Assembly: GCF_000966265.1 (NCBI RefSeq)
Contig: NZ_LANF01000018.1
Coordinates: forward strand, 62,001 to 126,000
Origin: Palaeococcus ferrophilus DSM 13482
Lineage (GTDB): Archaea > Methanobacteriota_B > Thermococci > Thermococcales > Thermococcaceae
Direction: 5' to 3'
DNA length: 64,000 bases
Below, piece after piece: positions 9,022 to 17,719 of this stretch. Made by a program: the position numbers and the translations under genes. The stretch's first letter is position 1. The number at the start of each line of letters is the position of its first letter. Below the pieces are notes generated by a model that saw only the letters and a list, made by a program, of their open reading frames with translations, did not search any database and was not told where the DNA came from.

Positions 9022-11299
9022 CGCCTATACCTCCCAGCAGGCTGTTGATGTCAATTATGAGGACAACGCTTCCATCACCGAGTATCGTGGCCCCGGCAAA
9101 TCCCCTCAGGTTCGAGAGGCCCTTTCCAAGGGACTTGATGACGATGTCCTTCTTGTGGAGAAGCTCGTCAACCCTGAGTGCTATCTTCTGGGCCCCGAAG
9201 TCCACGATAATCGCCGGGAAGTCCTCCACATCAGGTATTTCAAGGTTGAAGAGCTCGTGGAGTGAGATAAGCGGTATTATCTCTCCCCTGAGCACTATTA
9301 CCTCCTTGCCTCCAATGGTCTTGAGGTCTTCCCTTTTGACCTCTATCGTTTCGAGGATGTTGTTTATCGGGATAGCGTATGTCTCGTCCCGCACCTTTAT
9401 GAGCAGGGCCTGTATGATGGCCATGCTTATCGGGAGCTTGAGGGTGAAGGTGGTTCCTTTTCCAACCTCCGTCTTGACGCTTATGCTCCCGTTGAGGGCC
9501 TTAATAACGTCCTGAACGACGTCCATTCCGACGCCCCTTCCTGAAACGTCCGTGACCTTTTCAGCGGTGCTGAAGCCGGGCATGAAGATCAGGTTTATGG
9601 CCTCCTCGTCGCCCATCTCGGCGGCCTGCTCGGGTGTAATGAGGCCCTTCTCGATGGCCTTCTTCTTCACCTTCTCGGGGTCTATGCCCTTACCGTCGTC
9701 TCTCACCACGATAACCACGTGGCTCCTCTCGCGCTTGGCTATGAGCTCCAGCTTTCCGGCACGCGGCTTTCCAAGCTTCTCCCTCTCCTCCGGTGGCTCA
9801 ATGCCGTGGTCTATCGCATTCCTAAGGAGGTGGACGAGAACATCGCCGAGCTTGTCGAGGATTGTCCTGTCAACCTCTATCTCCTTGCCCTTCATGATGA
9901 ACTCGACTTCCTTGCCCTCCTTCCTCGCGAGGTTGCGAACCATGCGCGGGAACTTGTTAAACACTTCAGCAACCGGCGTAAGGCGCATCTGCATTATCTC
10001 ATCCTGGAGCTCCGCCATGAGGCGCGAGGTTGTTGAGAGGCTCTCAAGGAGCTCCCTATCACCGAGTCTCTCCGCTATCTGCTCCAACCTGCCGCGGTTT
10101 ATCACGAGCTCACCGACGAGGTTCATGAGCTTGTCGAGGTGGGCCACGTCAACCTTGATGAGCTTCGACATCTTGACCTTCTCGCGCTTTGGTGCGGGGG
10201 CAGCCTGTGCAGCCTGTGCCGTTTTCTTCTCTTCCTCCGGAGGCGCCTCCGGTTTCGTTTCCTCCGCCCCGGCGACGGTGACGCTCTCCACGTCGGGGTG
10301 CTTCATGATTGACTCCCTAATCTCCTCGAGGGGCCTCAGGGGAACCATGGACACCTCGAAGTAGTACCCCCCAATTAGCTCACCGTTCTGAAGCTCCTCT
10401 TCTGAGGGGTTTACCTCGAGTACACTGGCCGATTTCTTGAGGTCCTGAAGGATCAGGAAGGAGCGTATGCCCTTGAGTGGAGCATCTTTCTGAAGGTTGA
10501 CCCTGAGCCTGACGGTCTCTCCTCCTTTCCCCTCCGGTTTGGGGGTCTCCGAGACTTCTCCACCTATCACGACATCTTTAACCTCGGGGTGCCTTGTTAT
10601 GACCTTTTTAAGCTCCTCGGGCGGGAACTCGCTTCTCACCTTGAACTCAAGCTCATTCTCTTCGGCCGAGCCGTCCTCTATCACCTTCCTCTCGGGCTTC
10701 GTCCAGAGAACTTCCCCCATCTCCTCAAGGTCGTTGAGGATGAGGAATGCCCTGACACCTTTGAGCTGTGCCTCCGGGTGGAAGATTACCTTAATATGGT
10801 ACTCCCTGCCGGCACCTGGGGCTTCCTCTTCCTTCTCTTCCGCCTTTTCCTGAGCCTCCTCCACTTTCTCCTCTGTCTTGGGCTTCTCCCTCTTGTACCC
10901 CTTGAGGAGCCTGTCCGCCTCCGCAAACAGACCGCTGACATCGAAGTCTCCTTCACTCCCCGTTTCCTCGATGCTGTCAATCATGCTCTCTATGGCCTCG
11001 ATAAACTCGAGAACGAGGTCTACAACCTCTGACGTGGCCTCAACGACCCCATTCCTTATGGCGTCGAAGAGGTTCTCCATTTTATGGGCGGTTTCACTGA
11101 GCTTCATGAATCCCATTGTCGCTGCAGTCCCCTTGAGGGTGTGAGCGTCCCTGAAAATCTGGTCAATGCTCTCCTTTTTGACGGCCTCGTCCCCGCTTTT
11201 AACGGCATCTTCAAGCTTCAGAACAGCGTTGCTTATGCTGTCTATCCTGTCCCTCGCATCGGCAAGAAACTCTCCAATGTACTGGGACATGTCCTCCAT
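9011..11299 (-). CDS. cheA: Chemotaxis histidine kinase CheA with two P2-like domains
   Basis: About 762 residues. The N-terminal Hpt (P1) domain carries the phospho-accepting His in AHTLKGTA. Two P2-like CheY-binding modules in tandem follow, marked by LKGVRAFLILNDL and LKGIRSFLILQDL. A Pro/Ala-rich linker leads to the P3 dimerisation helices, the HATPase domain (NAIDHGIE, DDGKGI, GRGVGMDV) and a C-terminal CheW-like P5. It autophosphorylates in receptor arrays and passes phosphate to CheY and CheB, whose genes are immediately upstream. The ATG at 11299 has GAGGTGA upstream. Confidence 0.95.
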   Translation of the reverse strand: MEDMSQYIGEFLADARDRIDSISNAVLKLEDAVKSGDEAVKKESIDQIFRDAHTLKGTAATMGFMKLSETAHKMENLFDAIRNGVVEATSEVVDLVLEFIEAIESMIDSIEETGSEGDFDVSGLFAEADRLLKGYKREKPKTEEKVEEAQEKAEEKEEEAPGAGREYHIKVIFHPEAQLKGVRAFLILNDLEEMGEVLWTKPERKVIEDGSAEENELEFKVRSEFPPEELKKVITRHPEVKDVVIGGEVSETPKPEGKGGETVRLRVNLQKDAPLKGIRSFLILQDLKKSASVLEVNPSEEELQNGELIGGYYFEVSMVPLRPLEEIRESIMKHPDVESVTVAGAEETKPEAPPEEEKKTAQAAQAAPAPKREKVKMSKLIKVDVAHLDKLMNLVGELVINRGRLEQIAERLGDRELLESLSTTSRLMAELQDEIMQMRLTPVAEVFNKFPRMVRNLARKEGKEVEFIMKGKEIEVDRTILDKLGDVLVHLLRNAIDHGIEPPEEREKLGKPRAGKLELIAKRERSHVVIVVRDDGKGIDPEKVKKKAIEKGLITPEQAAEMGDEEAINLIFMPGFSTAEKVTDVSGRGVGMDVVQDVIKALNGSISVKTEVGKGTTFTLKLPISMAIIQALLIKVRDETYAIPINNILETIEVKREDLKTIGGKEVIVLRGEIIPLISLHELFNLEIPDVEDFPAIIVDFGAQKIALRVDELLHKKDIVIKSLGKGLSNLRGFAGATILGDGSVVLIIDINSLLGGIGGGI

Positions 11300-11304
11300 A
11301 CCCC

Positions 11305-12372
11305 TCACCTCGGTACCTTCCTAAGGGCCATCACCACTGTATCCGCTATTTTATCAAGGGGCACAACGTGGTCAACAACCCCGAGCTCTATCGCGGCCTT
11401 TGGCATGCCGAAGATTATTGAGGTCTCCTTGTCCTGCGCTATCGTGATGCCTCCTCGCCTCTTTATCTCCGCAAGTCCTGCTGCCCCATCGCGTCCCATA
11501 CCCGTCATGATGACACCAACTGTTTTTCTGCCGAATACCCCTGCAACGCTCTTCATCATCGGATCGGCCGCGGGCCTCACCCCGTGGATTTTGGGCCCCT
11601 TGTAGAGCTTTATGGTGGGCTTCCCGTTTCTCATGGTAACCTCCATGTGGTAGTCACCTGGGGCTACGTAGGCCCAGTCCTGATGGACGACCTCACCGTC
11701 CTCGGCCTCCTTCACGTTGAGCTTCGATATCCTGTCGAGCCTCATCGCGAAGGATTTGGTGAACCCGGGGGGCATGTGCTGAACCAGCAGGAGGCCCGCA
11801 TCAAGCTCCCCGGGAAGTTTCTCGAAGACCTTCAGCAGGGATTGCGGCCCACCGGTGGAGGCTGCTATTGCAACGGCCCTCCTTGCTACCTCTCCCTTCT
11901 TCCTCACCTTGCGGAGCTGCTCGCGGAGAACCCTGTGGCGCTTGAACTGGAGGAAGCGCGAGGGGACCTTAGCGGCCTCCTTCACCTTGGCGATTATCTC
12001 GTCCTTGAGCTCTCTCATGTTTATCGAGATGGATGATGATGGTTTGGGTATGAAGTCAACGGCGCCGTACTCGAGGGCCTTTATCGTCGCATCGGCACCC
12101 TCCTGGGTCAGGGCACTCACCATTATGACCGGCCGGGGGTACTTGCTCATTATGAACTTGAGGGCATCAAGCCCGTTCATGCGGGGCATCTCGATGTCGA
12201 GGGTCACCACGTCGGGCCGCTCGCTTTTGACCTTCTCAATGGCCTCAACTCCGTCCCTGGCCTCGCAGCACACCTCTATCTCGGGGTCGGACTCCAGGAT
12301 ATCCCGGAGCACACGGCGCATGAAGGCGGAATCGTCTACTACGAGCACCCTGATCTTCTTCCCTAGGGGCAT
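11305..12372 (-). CDS. cheB: Protein-glutamate methylesterase/response regulator CheB
   Basis: About 355 residues. The receiver domain has DD near residues 13-14 and the phospho-acceptor Asp in TLDIEMP. After a linker, the methylesterase domain shows the Ser of AASTGGP, the His of VQHMPPGF and the Asp of MTGMGRDG, the complete catalytic triad. It removes methyl groups from receptors (and can deamidate Gln) once phosphorylated by CheA. GGTGATCCT precedes the ATG. It is tightly spaced between cheY and cheA. Confidence 0.95.
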   Translation of the reverse strand: MPLGKKIRVLVVDDSAFMRRVLRDILESDPEIEVCCEARDGVEAIEKVKSERPDVVTLDIEMPRMNGLDALKFIMSKYPRPVIMVSALTQEGADATIKALEYGAVDFIPKPSSSISINMRELKDEIIAKVKEAAKVPSRFLQFKRHRVLREQLRKVRKKGEVARRAVAIAASTGGPQSLLKVFEKLPGELDAGLLLVQHMPPGFTKSFAMRLDRISKLNVKEAEDGEVVHQDWAYVAPGDYHMEVTMRNGKPTIKLYKGPKIHGVRPAADPMMKSVAGVFGRKTVGVIMTGMGRDGAAGLAEIKRRGGITIAQDKETSIIFGMPKAAIELGVVDHVVPLDKIADTVVMALRKVPR

Positions 12373-12382
12373 AGGATCACCT

Positions 12383-12745
12383 TTAAGACGAAAGAACTCT
12401 GTTGACCTCCTCTATCACCTTCGGCGCCTGGAAGGGCTTCACTATGTAACCCTTGGCTCCGCTCTTGAGGGCCTCCATGACCTTGGCCTCCTGTCCAACG
12501 GCGGTGATCATGATGATCTTTGCGTTGGGGTCAACCTTCATGATCTCCTTAACCGCCGTTATGCCGTCCATCTCGGGCATGACAATGTCCATCGTAACCA
12601 GGTCGGGTTTGAGCTGCTGGTACTTCTCCACGGCCTCTTTTCCGTTGCTTGCTTCCCCAACTATCTGGTGTCCGGCCTGCATGAGTATCTTCTTAACCAG
12701 CATTCTCATGAACGCCGCGTCATCAACAACGAGAACCTTTGCCAT
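12383..12745 (-). CDS. cheY: Chemotaxis response regulator CheY
   Basis: A 120-residue single receiver domain with the acidic pair in VVDDAAF, the phospho-acceptor Asp in TMDIVMP, a Thr/Ala switch region (MITAVG) and the conserved Lys in VKPFQ. It shuttles phosphate from CheA to the motor; in archaea it docks on CheF and the archaellum rather than FliM. The start ATG directly abuts the cheR stop codon, and the ribosome site GGAGGTG lies inside the end of cheR. Confidence 0.95.
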   Translation of the reverse strand: MAKVLVVDDAAFMRMLVKKILMQAGHQIVGEASNGKEAVEKYQQLKPDLVTMDIVMPEMDGITAVKEIMKVDPNAKIIMITAVGQEAKVMEALKSGAKGYIVKPFQAPKVIEEVNRVLSS

Positions 12746-13576
12746 TCACACCACCTCCGGTTTTTTCACGTATATCCTTGCCACCAGGTCGTGGAGCTTG
12801 AACAACCTGGAAGCGCTCCCAAGGATCGTCTCGGTCTTGCCGAGGATTAAATAGCCGTGATCCTCGAGGGAGTCATAAAGACGACGGAAGACCTCTTCCT
12901 GAGCCTGCTTCGTCATGTAAATGAGCACATTCCGTATGAATATCATGTCGAACCCTTTGGGGTACTCGTTGGAGAGGAGATTAAAGTGCTGGAACTTCAC
13001 GTAGCGCCGAAGCTGGGGTGAAACCCTGTAGTGGTCGCCCATGGGAAGGAAGTACTTTCTGATGAGGTGCTTGGGGACGCTCTTCTCTACAACCTCCTTT
13101 GGGTACGCGCCTCTGATGGCGGTGTTCAGGGCCTCTCTATCAATGTCGGTTGCAAGTATGGAGAGCTTGTAGCGCCTTATGTCATCCCCTAGGAACTCGT
13201 TGAACATCATGGCTATGGAGTAAGGTTCCTGGCCCGTGGAGCATGCGGCGCTCCACACCCTTATCGTGGTGCTGTAGTGCTCTTTTTTGAAGCTGATCAG
13301 TTCGGGGAGTACCTTTCTCTCCAGGGTCTTCCAGACTATGGGATCCCTGAAGAACTCCGTCACGTTTATTGCCACGGTGAGGAGAAGGTCATCGAGCTCC
13401 TCCTTGTTCTTCCTGATGAGCCTGTAATAGTCCATGAAATCAGAGATGCCCAGCTTTCTCATTCTGGCCCGTATTCTTCTGAGTAGGTAGGAATCCTTGT
13501 ACGCATTACTATCTGTTCTCAAATGGCGAAACAGCTCCTGCTTTATGAGCTGATACCCCCTATCGTTGACTTCCAT
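12746..13576 (-). CDS. cheR: Chemotaxis protein methyltransferase CheR
   Basis: About 276 residues. An all-helical N-terminal domain (about 1-75) precedes a SAM-dependent methyltransferase with NVTEFFRDP, the SAM-binding WSAACSTGQEPYS and FIRNVLIYM motifs. It methylates receptor glutamates, opposing CheB. This is the first gene of the ten-gene minus-strand taxis operon. The start was set at the ATG at 13576, six bases after GGAGGAGA; an upstream in-frame ATG at 13615 lacks a ribosome site and lies upstream of the likely transcription start. Confidence 0.95.
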   Translation of the reverse strand: MEVNDRGYQLIKQELFRHLRTDSNAYKDSYLLRRIRARMRKLGISDFMDYYRLIRKNKEELDDLLLTVAINVTEFFRDPIVWKTLERKVLPELISFKKEHYSTTIRVWSAACSTGQEPYSIAMMFNEFLGDDIRRYKLSILATDIDREALNTAIRGAYPKEVVEKSVPKHLIRKYFLPMGDHYRVSPQLRRYVKFQHFNLLSNEYPKGFDMIFIRNVLIYMTKQAQEEVFRRLYDSLEDHGYLILGKTETILGSASRLFKLHDLVARIYVKKPEVV

Positions 13577-13819
13577 GTTGTGTCTCCTCCCTGAGATTGG
13601 GAATAATTTAAACATATTAATCTTTCGTTGAATTTCTTACAAGAATTATGGTTTTCCCCTTAAAAAATCATTACGTGTATGTGTGTATGTAGGTGCATAT
13701 GTAGGCGGTTACGTGCTCACTTTAAATCAAAATTACGGAGGTTTAATAAAAAATCCAGTCGAAAACCTTTTATGCCACTACTTGAATATTAACCAATAGG
13801 CATGTAGAAATATTGGGAA
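13577..13819. promoter_or_regulatory. Divergent promoter region of the taxis locus
   Basis: 243 bp between cheR (minus) and the second receptor gene (plus). On the minus strand a TATA-like TTTAAAT at 13606-13613 would start transcription just ahead of the cheR ribosome site. On the plus strand a BRE/TATA (GAAAACC then TTTTATG, 13761-13774) precedes the receptor by about 50 bp. Between them is a GT-rich block at 13672-13715, with TACGTG at both ends and TATGTAGG repeated with a 12-bp period. The region is AT-rich and has no ORF of note. Confidence 0.6.
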
Positions 13820-15190
13820 ATGTTTAAAAGATTTCCGCTTAAGTCGCAATACCTGCGAGTCATGGTGAGGACGATGAAGGCTACGACAATAGGTGTGGCA
13901 ACTCTTCCACCCGTGGTTACAGGAGTCTTGGCCTACGCTGGGAACGTGCCCCTTGGACTGATCGGAGGAATCGCAGCGGGAGTCGTTATGGCCGCGTACC
14001 TCGATACGAAACACTCCCGCAGGGACCGCTATCGCATGGTCAAAAACGTGCTCCAGCGGCTCAGCAGGGGAGAGGAGGTCGAGATACCTCCCGAACTCTG
14101 GGACATCAAGGAGTATCTCATAGCGTTGAGCGCGGGAGAGAGGGGTGAGATAGCTCCCTTATTGGAGGATTTACAAAGGGTGGCACGCGGCGACCTAACG
14201 GGCAAGCTCCCACCCACCTCCGCGCTTCTCAAGGTCTACAACGACGTCAAGAAGAACTGGATTGAGATGCTGGCAGGGACAAAGGCCGTGCTTGAAGAAC
14301 TCAGGGATGAACTCGAGAACGTTCGGGAGGCTTCTTCCTCAATTGAGATGCTGGAGCGCACCTACGACGCCCTAAACGAGCTGATATCACGCCTTGAGAC
14401 ACAGAGTGTAAAGATAGCCGAGCTCAACGACCACATACAGGCGCTCTCGGCCGCTATTGAACAGATAAGCACCCAGACACAGCAGGTCGCGGAGTTCACA
14501 ATGGAGTCTGCCAACGCCGCCGAAAAAGGAAAGGAGATATCTGACCAGGCCGCACTGAAGGTCGAGAAAATAAACGACGTTAGCAAGGAAATGGAGCAGG
14601 CGGTGAGCATACTCTCCGACTACTCCGAGAAGATAGGTCAGATCGTTGACGTCATCACGGACATAGCAGAGCAGACAAACCTTCTCGCTCTCAACGCGGC
14701 CATTGAGGCCGCTCGCGCCGGTGAGCAGGGAAGGGGCTTCGCGGTGGTCGCCGACAGCGTGAGGGAGCTGGCGGAGCAGTCGAGGAGTTCCGCAAAGCAG
14801 ATAGGGGACCTTATAAAGGAGATGCAGGACAGCGTTGGTGGTGTCGTTGCCTCAATCCATGAGAACGCCAGGGTTACACAGGAGGTCGGGGAGTCAATAC
14901 AGCACCTCATAGCGGCCTTCGACGACATCGCGAGGAGGGCCCACGAGATAGCCTCGATGGTGCACGAGATATCCAACGGCGTTGACCAGCAGGCGAGCGC
15001 GGTGCAGTACCTGGTAAACGCCGTTGAGGAGATATCATCCGTTAACATGGAGCTCTCGGAGACGGCCCAGCAGGCTGTGGACGTTTCGAGTGACGCTGTC
15101 TCAAAGGTTGGTCCTCTTAAGGCTACCTTCAACCGCCTTGCGGGGAGGTTTGAGGAGATTGTGGGCATGATCAGCCGCATCAAGGTGTGA
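13820..15190 (+). CDS. Methyl-accepting chemotaxis protein, membrane hairpin type without periplasmic sensor
   Basis: About 456 residues. Two hydrophobic segments (about residues 22-40 and 44-60) are joined by only a few residues, so almost nothing is exposed outside. A charged region with a HAMP-like helix pair follows, then the MCP signalling domain with hairpin tip [19 protein letters not shown]. Lacking an external ligand domain, it probably senses an internal or membrane-related cue (energy state, redox or a partner protein), as inferred from topology. It is divergent from cheR and followed by cheW. No strong ribosome site precedes the ATG. Confidence 0.9.
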   Translation: MFKRFPLKSQYLRVMVRTMKATTIGVATLPPVVTGVLAYAGNVPLGLIGGIAAGVVMAAYLDTKHSRRDRYRMVKNVLQRLSRGEEVEIPPELWDIKEYLIALSAGERGEIAPLLEDLQRVARGDLTGKLPPTSALLKVYNDVKKNWIEMLAGTKAVLEELRDELENVREASSSIEMLERTYDALNELISRLETQSVKIAELNDHIQALSAAIEQISTQTQQVAEFTMESANAAEKGKEISDQAALKVEKINDVSKEMEQAVSILSDYSEKIGQIVDVITDIAEQTNLLALNAAIEAARAGEQGRGFAVVADSVRELAEQSRSSAKQIGDLIKEMQDSVGGVVASIHENARVTQEVGESIQHLIAAFDDIARRAHEIASMVHEISNGVDQQASAVQYLVNAVEEISSVNMELSETAQQAVDVSSDAVSKVGPLKATFNRLAGRFEEIVGMISRIKV

Positions 15191-15200
15191 GGTGATTTCA

Positions 15201-15638
15201 ATGGCGGAAGTCCAGGTTGTGGCATTTAAGGTTGGAAACGAGGAGTTCTGCCTCGAGATTTCCAAGGTCAGGGAAATTAAGGAAATGATGCCCATAACGA
15301 GGGTGCCAAACGCCCCGGACTACGTGGAAGGGGTCATAAACCTCAGGGGCCAGATAACCACAGTGGTCAACCTCAAGAAGAAGCTCGGCTACTACGAGGA
15401 CGAGGATATCAGCAACAAGAAGATCATCATCGCGGAGGTCAAGGGGGAGATTATAGGCATAATCGTTGACTCCGTCTCGGACGTGGTGACGCTCACGGAG
15501 GATCAGATCGAGCCGACCCCCAAGACCCTGGTATCCAGGATGGACACCCGCTTCATAAAGGGCATAGCCAAGATCAACGAGGGGGAGAGACTCCTCATAA
15601 TGGTTGACCTTGAGAGGCTCTTCGGAGAAGAGTGGTGA
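15201..15638 (+). CDS. cheW: Chemotaxis coupling protein CheW
   Basis: About 145 residues in a single CheW fold, with the characteristic VEGVINLRGQI segment and ending in VDLERLF. It bridges receptors and the P5 domain of CheA in signalling arrays. The ATG at 15201 is preceded by GGTGAT (15191-15196) and lies 10 bp after the receptor stop, so the two are cotranscribed. Its stop codon abuts the stop of the convergent coiled-coil gene. Confidence 0.95.
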   Translation: MAEVQVVAFKVGNEEFCLEISKVREIKEMMPITRVPNAPDYVEGVINLRGQITTVVNLKKKLGYYEDEDISNKKIIIAEVKGEIIGIIVDSVSDVVTLTEDQIEPTPKTLVSRMDTRFIKGIAKINEGERLLIMVDLERLFGEEW

Positions 15639-16727
15639 TCACAGGTCGAGCTCCTTAAGGATGTCCTCTATCTCTTTTTTGGGGCTCTTTTTCTTCGGTT
15701 CTTCCACCTTAGTGCCCAGCTTCGCCATCAGCATCTCTACCTGTTCCTCAAGCTTTCTCAGCTCCTCGAACTGGAAGCGCAGCTTCTCGTAGAACTCCTT
15801 CTCTATGGGTGTTACGGGGACGGGTTCGTTTATCATCTCCGCAAGGGAATCCAGCTCTCCCGAGACCCTGTAAATCAGCCTGTGAATCTCTATGAAGCTC
15901 CTCTCGGGGTTGAGTTCTTTCCCGTTTCTCTCGTCCCTCATCGGCAGCTCAAGGCGCTTCACGTTTATTATGGCGTCCCTGAAGCGCGAGTAGACCTCCT
16001 CCTCGGGGACGGCTATCACCGCGAGCTTGCGCAGGTTTTTGAGGAGCCCTATGAGGTTCTCCTTAAGGGCGTAGAACTCATCCCTCCCCCTCTCCGTGAG
16101 CACGTAGACCTTAGCTATGTCGCGGAGTGAGAGAAGGGCCCTCTTGGCCTCGAGGAGGCCCGAACCTATCTTTTCTGGTTCTAAAACAACCGCAGTACGG
16201 AGGAGTTCGAGAAATTCGGCAACTTCCTCCTCCTTGCGCTTTTCTATTAGCTCCTCCAGGCGCTCTATCTCCTCCTCGACCTCGCCGAGGAGCTCCTCTT
16301 TGAGCTGGGCCTTGAGTTCCTCCCTGCCCTCCACGGCCACCTCGCGCACTTCAAGGAGGCCCTCCCTCAGCTCGCCGACTTCCTTTTTGAGTGCCCCCAG
16401 CTCGTAGGTGACCTCCACGTTCTTGCTCTCGAACTCCTTCAGCTTCTCTCTGAGGAGGGAGTCCAGCTTTGTCACCCTCTCGGAGAGGGACTTTATCCTC
16501 CAGTCCTCGGCCGGTCCGCTCTCCAGCTTCTTCAGCTCCTCCAGCTCCGCGCTTAGTTCGTTTATTCTCTCCTGAATCTCCTTTTTGAAGGCCTGGAGCT
16601 TGTCAATGGACTCCTCTGTCTCGTCCCTGAGCTCAAAGAAACGTGCCTTGACTTTCTCGACTACGTCCTTGGCGTAGTAGGCGGCAAAAGCGGCCACACC
16701 GATGGCTATGATTGAAAGGTACTCCAT
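15639..16727 (-). CDS. Membrane-anchored long coiled-coil protein, function unknown
   Basis: About 362 residues. A single N-terminal helix (about residues 4-20) is followed by a very Glu/Lys/Leu-rich region predicted as nearly continuous coiled coil to about residue 180. A helical domain follows, then a short C-terminal amphipathic tail (EIEDILKELDL). I recognise no enzymatic motif. It is convergent with cheW, with no bases between the two stop codons, and has its own upstream region at 16728-16789. A scaffold or membrane-linked structural role is only a guess; low-complexity sequence makes family calls unreliable. Confidence 0.7.
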   Translation of the reverse strand: MEYLSIIAIGVAAFAAYYAKDVVEKVKARFFELRDETEESIDKLQAFKKEIQERINELSAELEELKKLESGPAEDWRIKSLSERVTKLDSLLREKLKEFESKNVEVTYELGALKKEVGELREGLLEVREVAVEGREELKAQLKEELLGEVEEEIERLEELIEKRKEEEVAEFLELLRTAVVLEPEKIGSGLLEAKRALLSLRDIAKVYVLTERGRDEFYALKENLIGLLKNLRKLAVIAVPEEEVYSRFRDAIINVKRLELPMRDERNGKELNPERSFIEIHRLIYRVSGELDSLAEMINEPVPVTPIEKEFYEKLRFQFEELRKLEEQVEMLMAKLGTKVEEPKKKSPKKEIEDILKELDL

Positions 16728-16789
16728 CATTGTTTAATCACCGCGGCCGGCTCACGTGTTTGAAGTATCACCTTAATCATATTTAAGGA

Positions 16790-17719
16790 TTAAGTCTCCC
16801 CCGCGGCCAGTTCCACCCTGTAAGTCCTGCCCTCCTTGACCCTTACGATGAGGCCCTTCTCCTCCATCTCGCGGAGCAGTATGCTGACCTTGGCCTTGGA
16901 GAAGCCGAGCCTCTTCACGAGCTCGCTCTGGAGCATCGGCCCCTCCTTGAGGAGCTCAATGACCTTTTCCTCGTCGCTCTTGAGCGCTTCGGGCTTCGGC
17001 TTCCGCCTCTCGCTGAGTAGCATGCCCGCGTAGATGCCCCCAACGAAGGCCACCCCCACGAGGCCGAAGAGTATTCTGGGGTCAAAGGTTTCTTTCTTGG
17101 GGCTCGAGAAGCCGACCACGAAGTAGAACTCGTCCCCCTCATCAACGTCCTCGCGCTGCCACTCGAGGATTAGCGAGTTCTCCGTACTCTCCAGTTTGCT
17201 TATGGCGGGCATTATGGGGCTCAGAACGGCGTAGCCCTGGGGGATGTAGAGGCGGACGTAGAAGAGGCCGACCTTCTGGGGGAACTTCACGTAGTAGGAG
17301 AACTGCTGCTTCCCGTTCACCTCGTTTATGAGGCCGCGGGTGTAGAAGATTATCCTGATTCTGGCAGTGTCGTTGGGTTTGAGCTCGGGGAAGGTCACAT
17401 AAACAGCGTTAATGTCTCCTATGACGTTCTTAATGCTGACGTTGGCTATTATAGTCTGCCCGTTTATCTCCACGAGGGCCTCGGGATTCTCTATGGGGTA
17501 ATCAGAGGTGAATATGTACTGGTTGACGGGCTCCTGGGCGGTGAGAACGACCTCGACGGTTTCCTTTATCGTCCCCCCGTCCTGTACCTCGAAGTAGATG
17601 GAGTAGGAGTCCATGGAATAGCCCGACGCCCCCACTTGGGGGAAGAGGAGGGCGAGGAGCAGGAAAGCTATCAGAGCTGACTTCCCTCTTCGGGATTTTT
17701 GATTTTCAGGAGCGGGCAT
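16790..17719 (-). CDS. Membrane-anchored winged-helix regulator with extracytoplasmic domain
   Basis: About 309 residues. A signal peptide or N-terminal TM (about 14-32) leads to a beta-rich outer domain of about 180 residues, a TM helix (ILFGLVGVAFVGGIYAG), and a cytoplasmic winged helix with a MarR/ArsR-like pattern (MLQSELVKRLGFSKAKVSIL). The architecture suggests a one-component transmembrane sensor-regulator; the signal and targets are unknown. The start at ATG 17719 lies inside the end of the upstream gene (49-bp overlap), suggesting coupling. Confidence 0.7.
   Translation of the reverse strand: MPAPENQKSRRGKSALIAFLLLALLFPQVGASGYSMDSYSIYFEVQDGGTIKETVEVVLTAQEPVNQYIFTSDYPIENPEALVEINGQTIIANVSIKNVIGDINAVYVTFPELKPNDTARIRIIFYTRGLINEVNGKQQFSYYVKFPQKVGLFYVRLYIPQGYAVLSPIMPAISKLESTENSLILEWQREDVDEGDEFYFVVGFSSPKKETFDPRILFGLVGVAFVGGIYAGMLLSERRKPKPEALKSDEEKVIELLKEGPMLQSELVKRLGFSKAKVSILLREMEEKGLIVRVKEGRTYRVELAAGET

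Noticed and set aside
9552-10364. 270-codon Ser-rich frame antisense to cheA
   Set aside because: Ser/Arg-rich composition results from the complement of GC-rich Glu/Leu codons; cheA domains fully explain the region.
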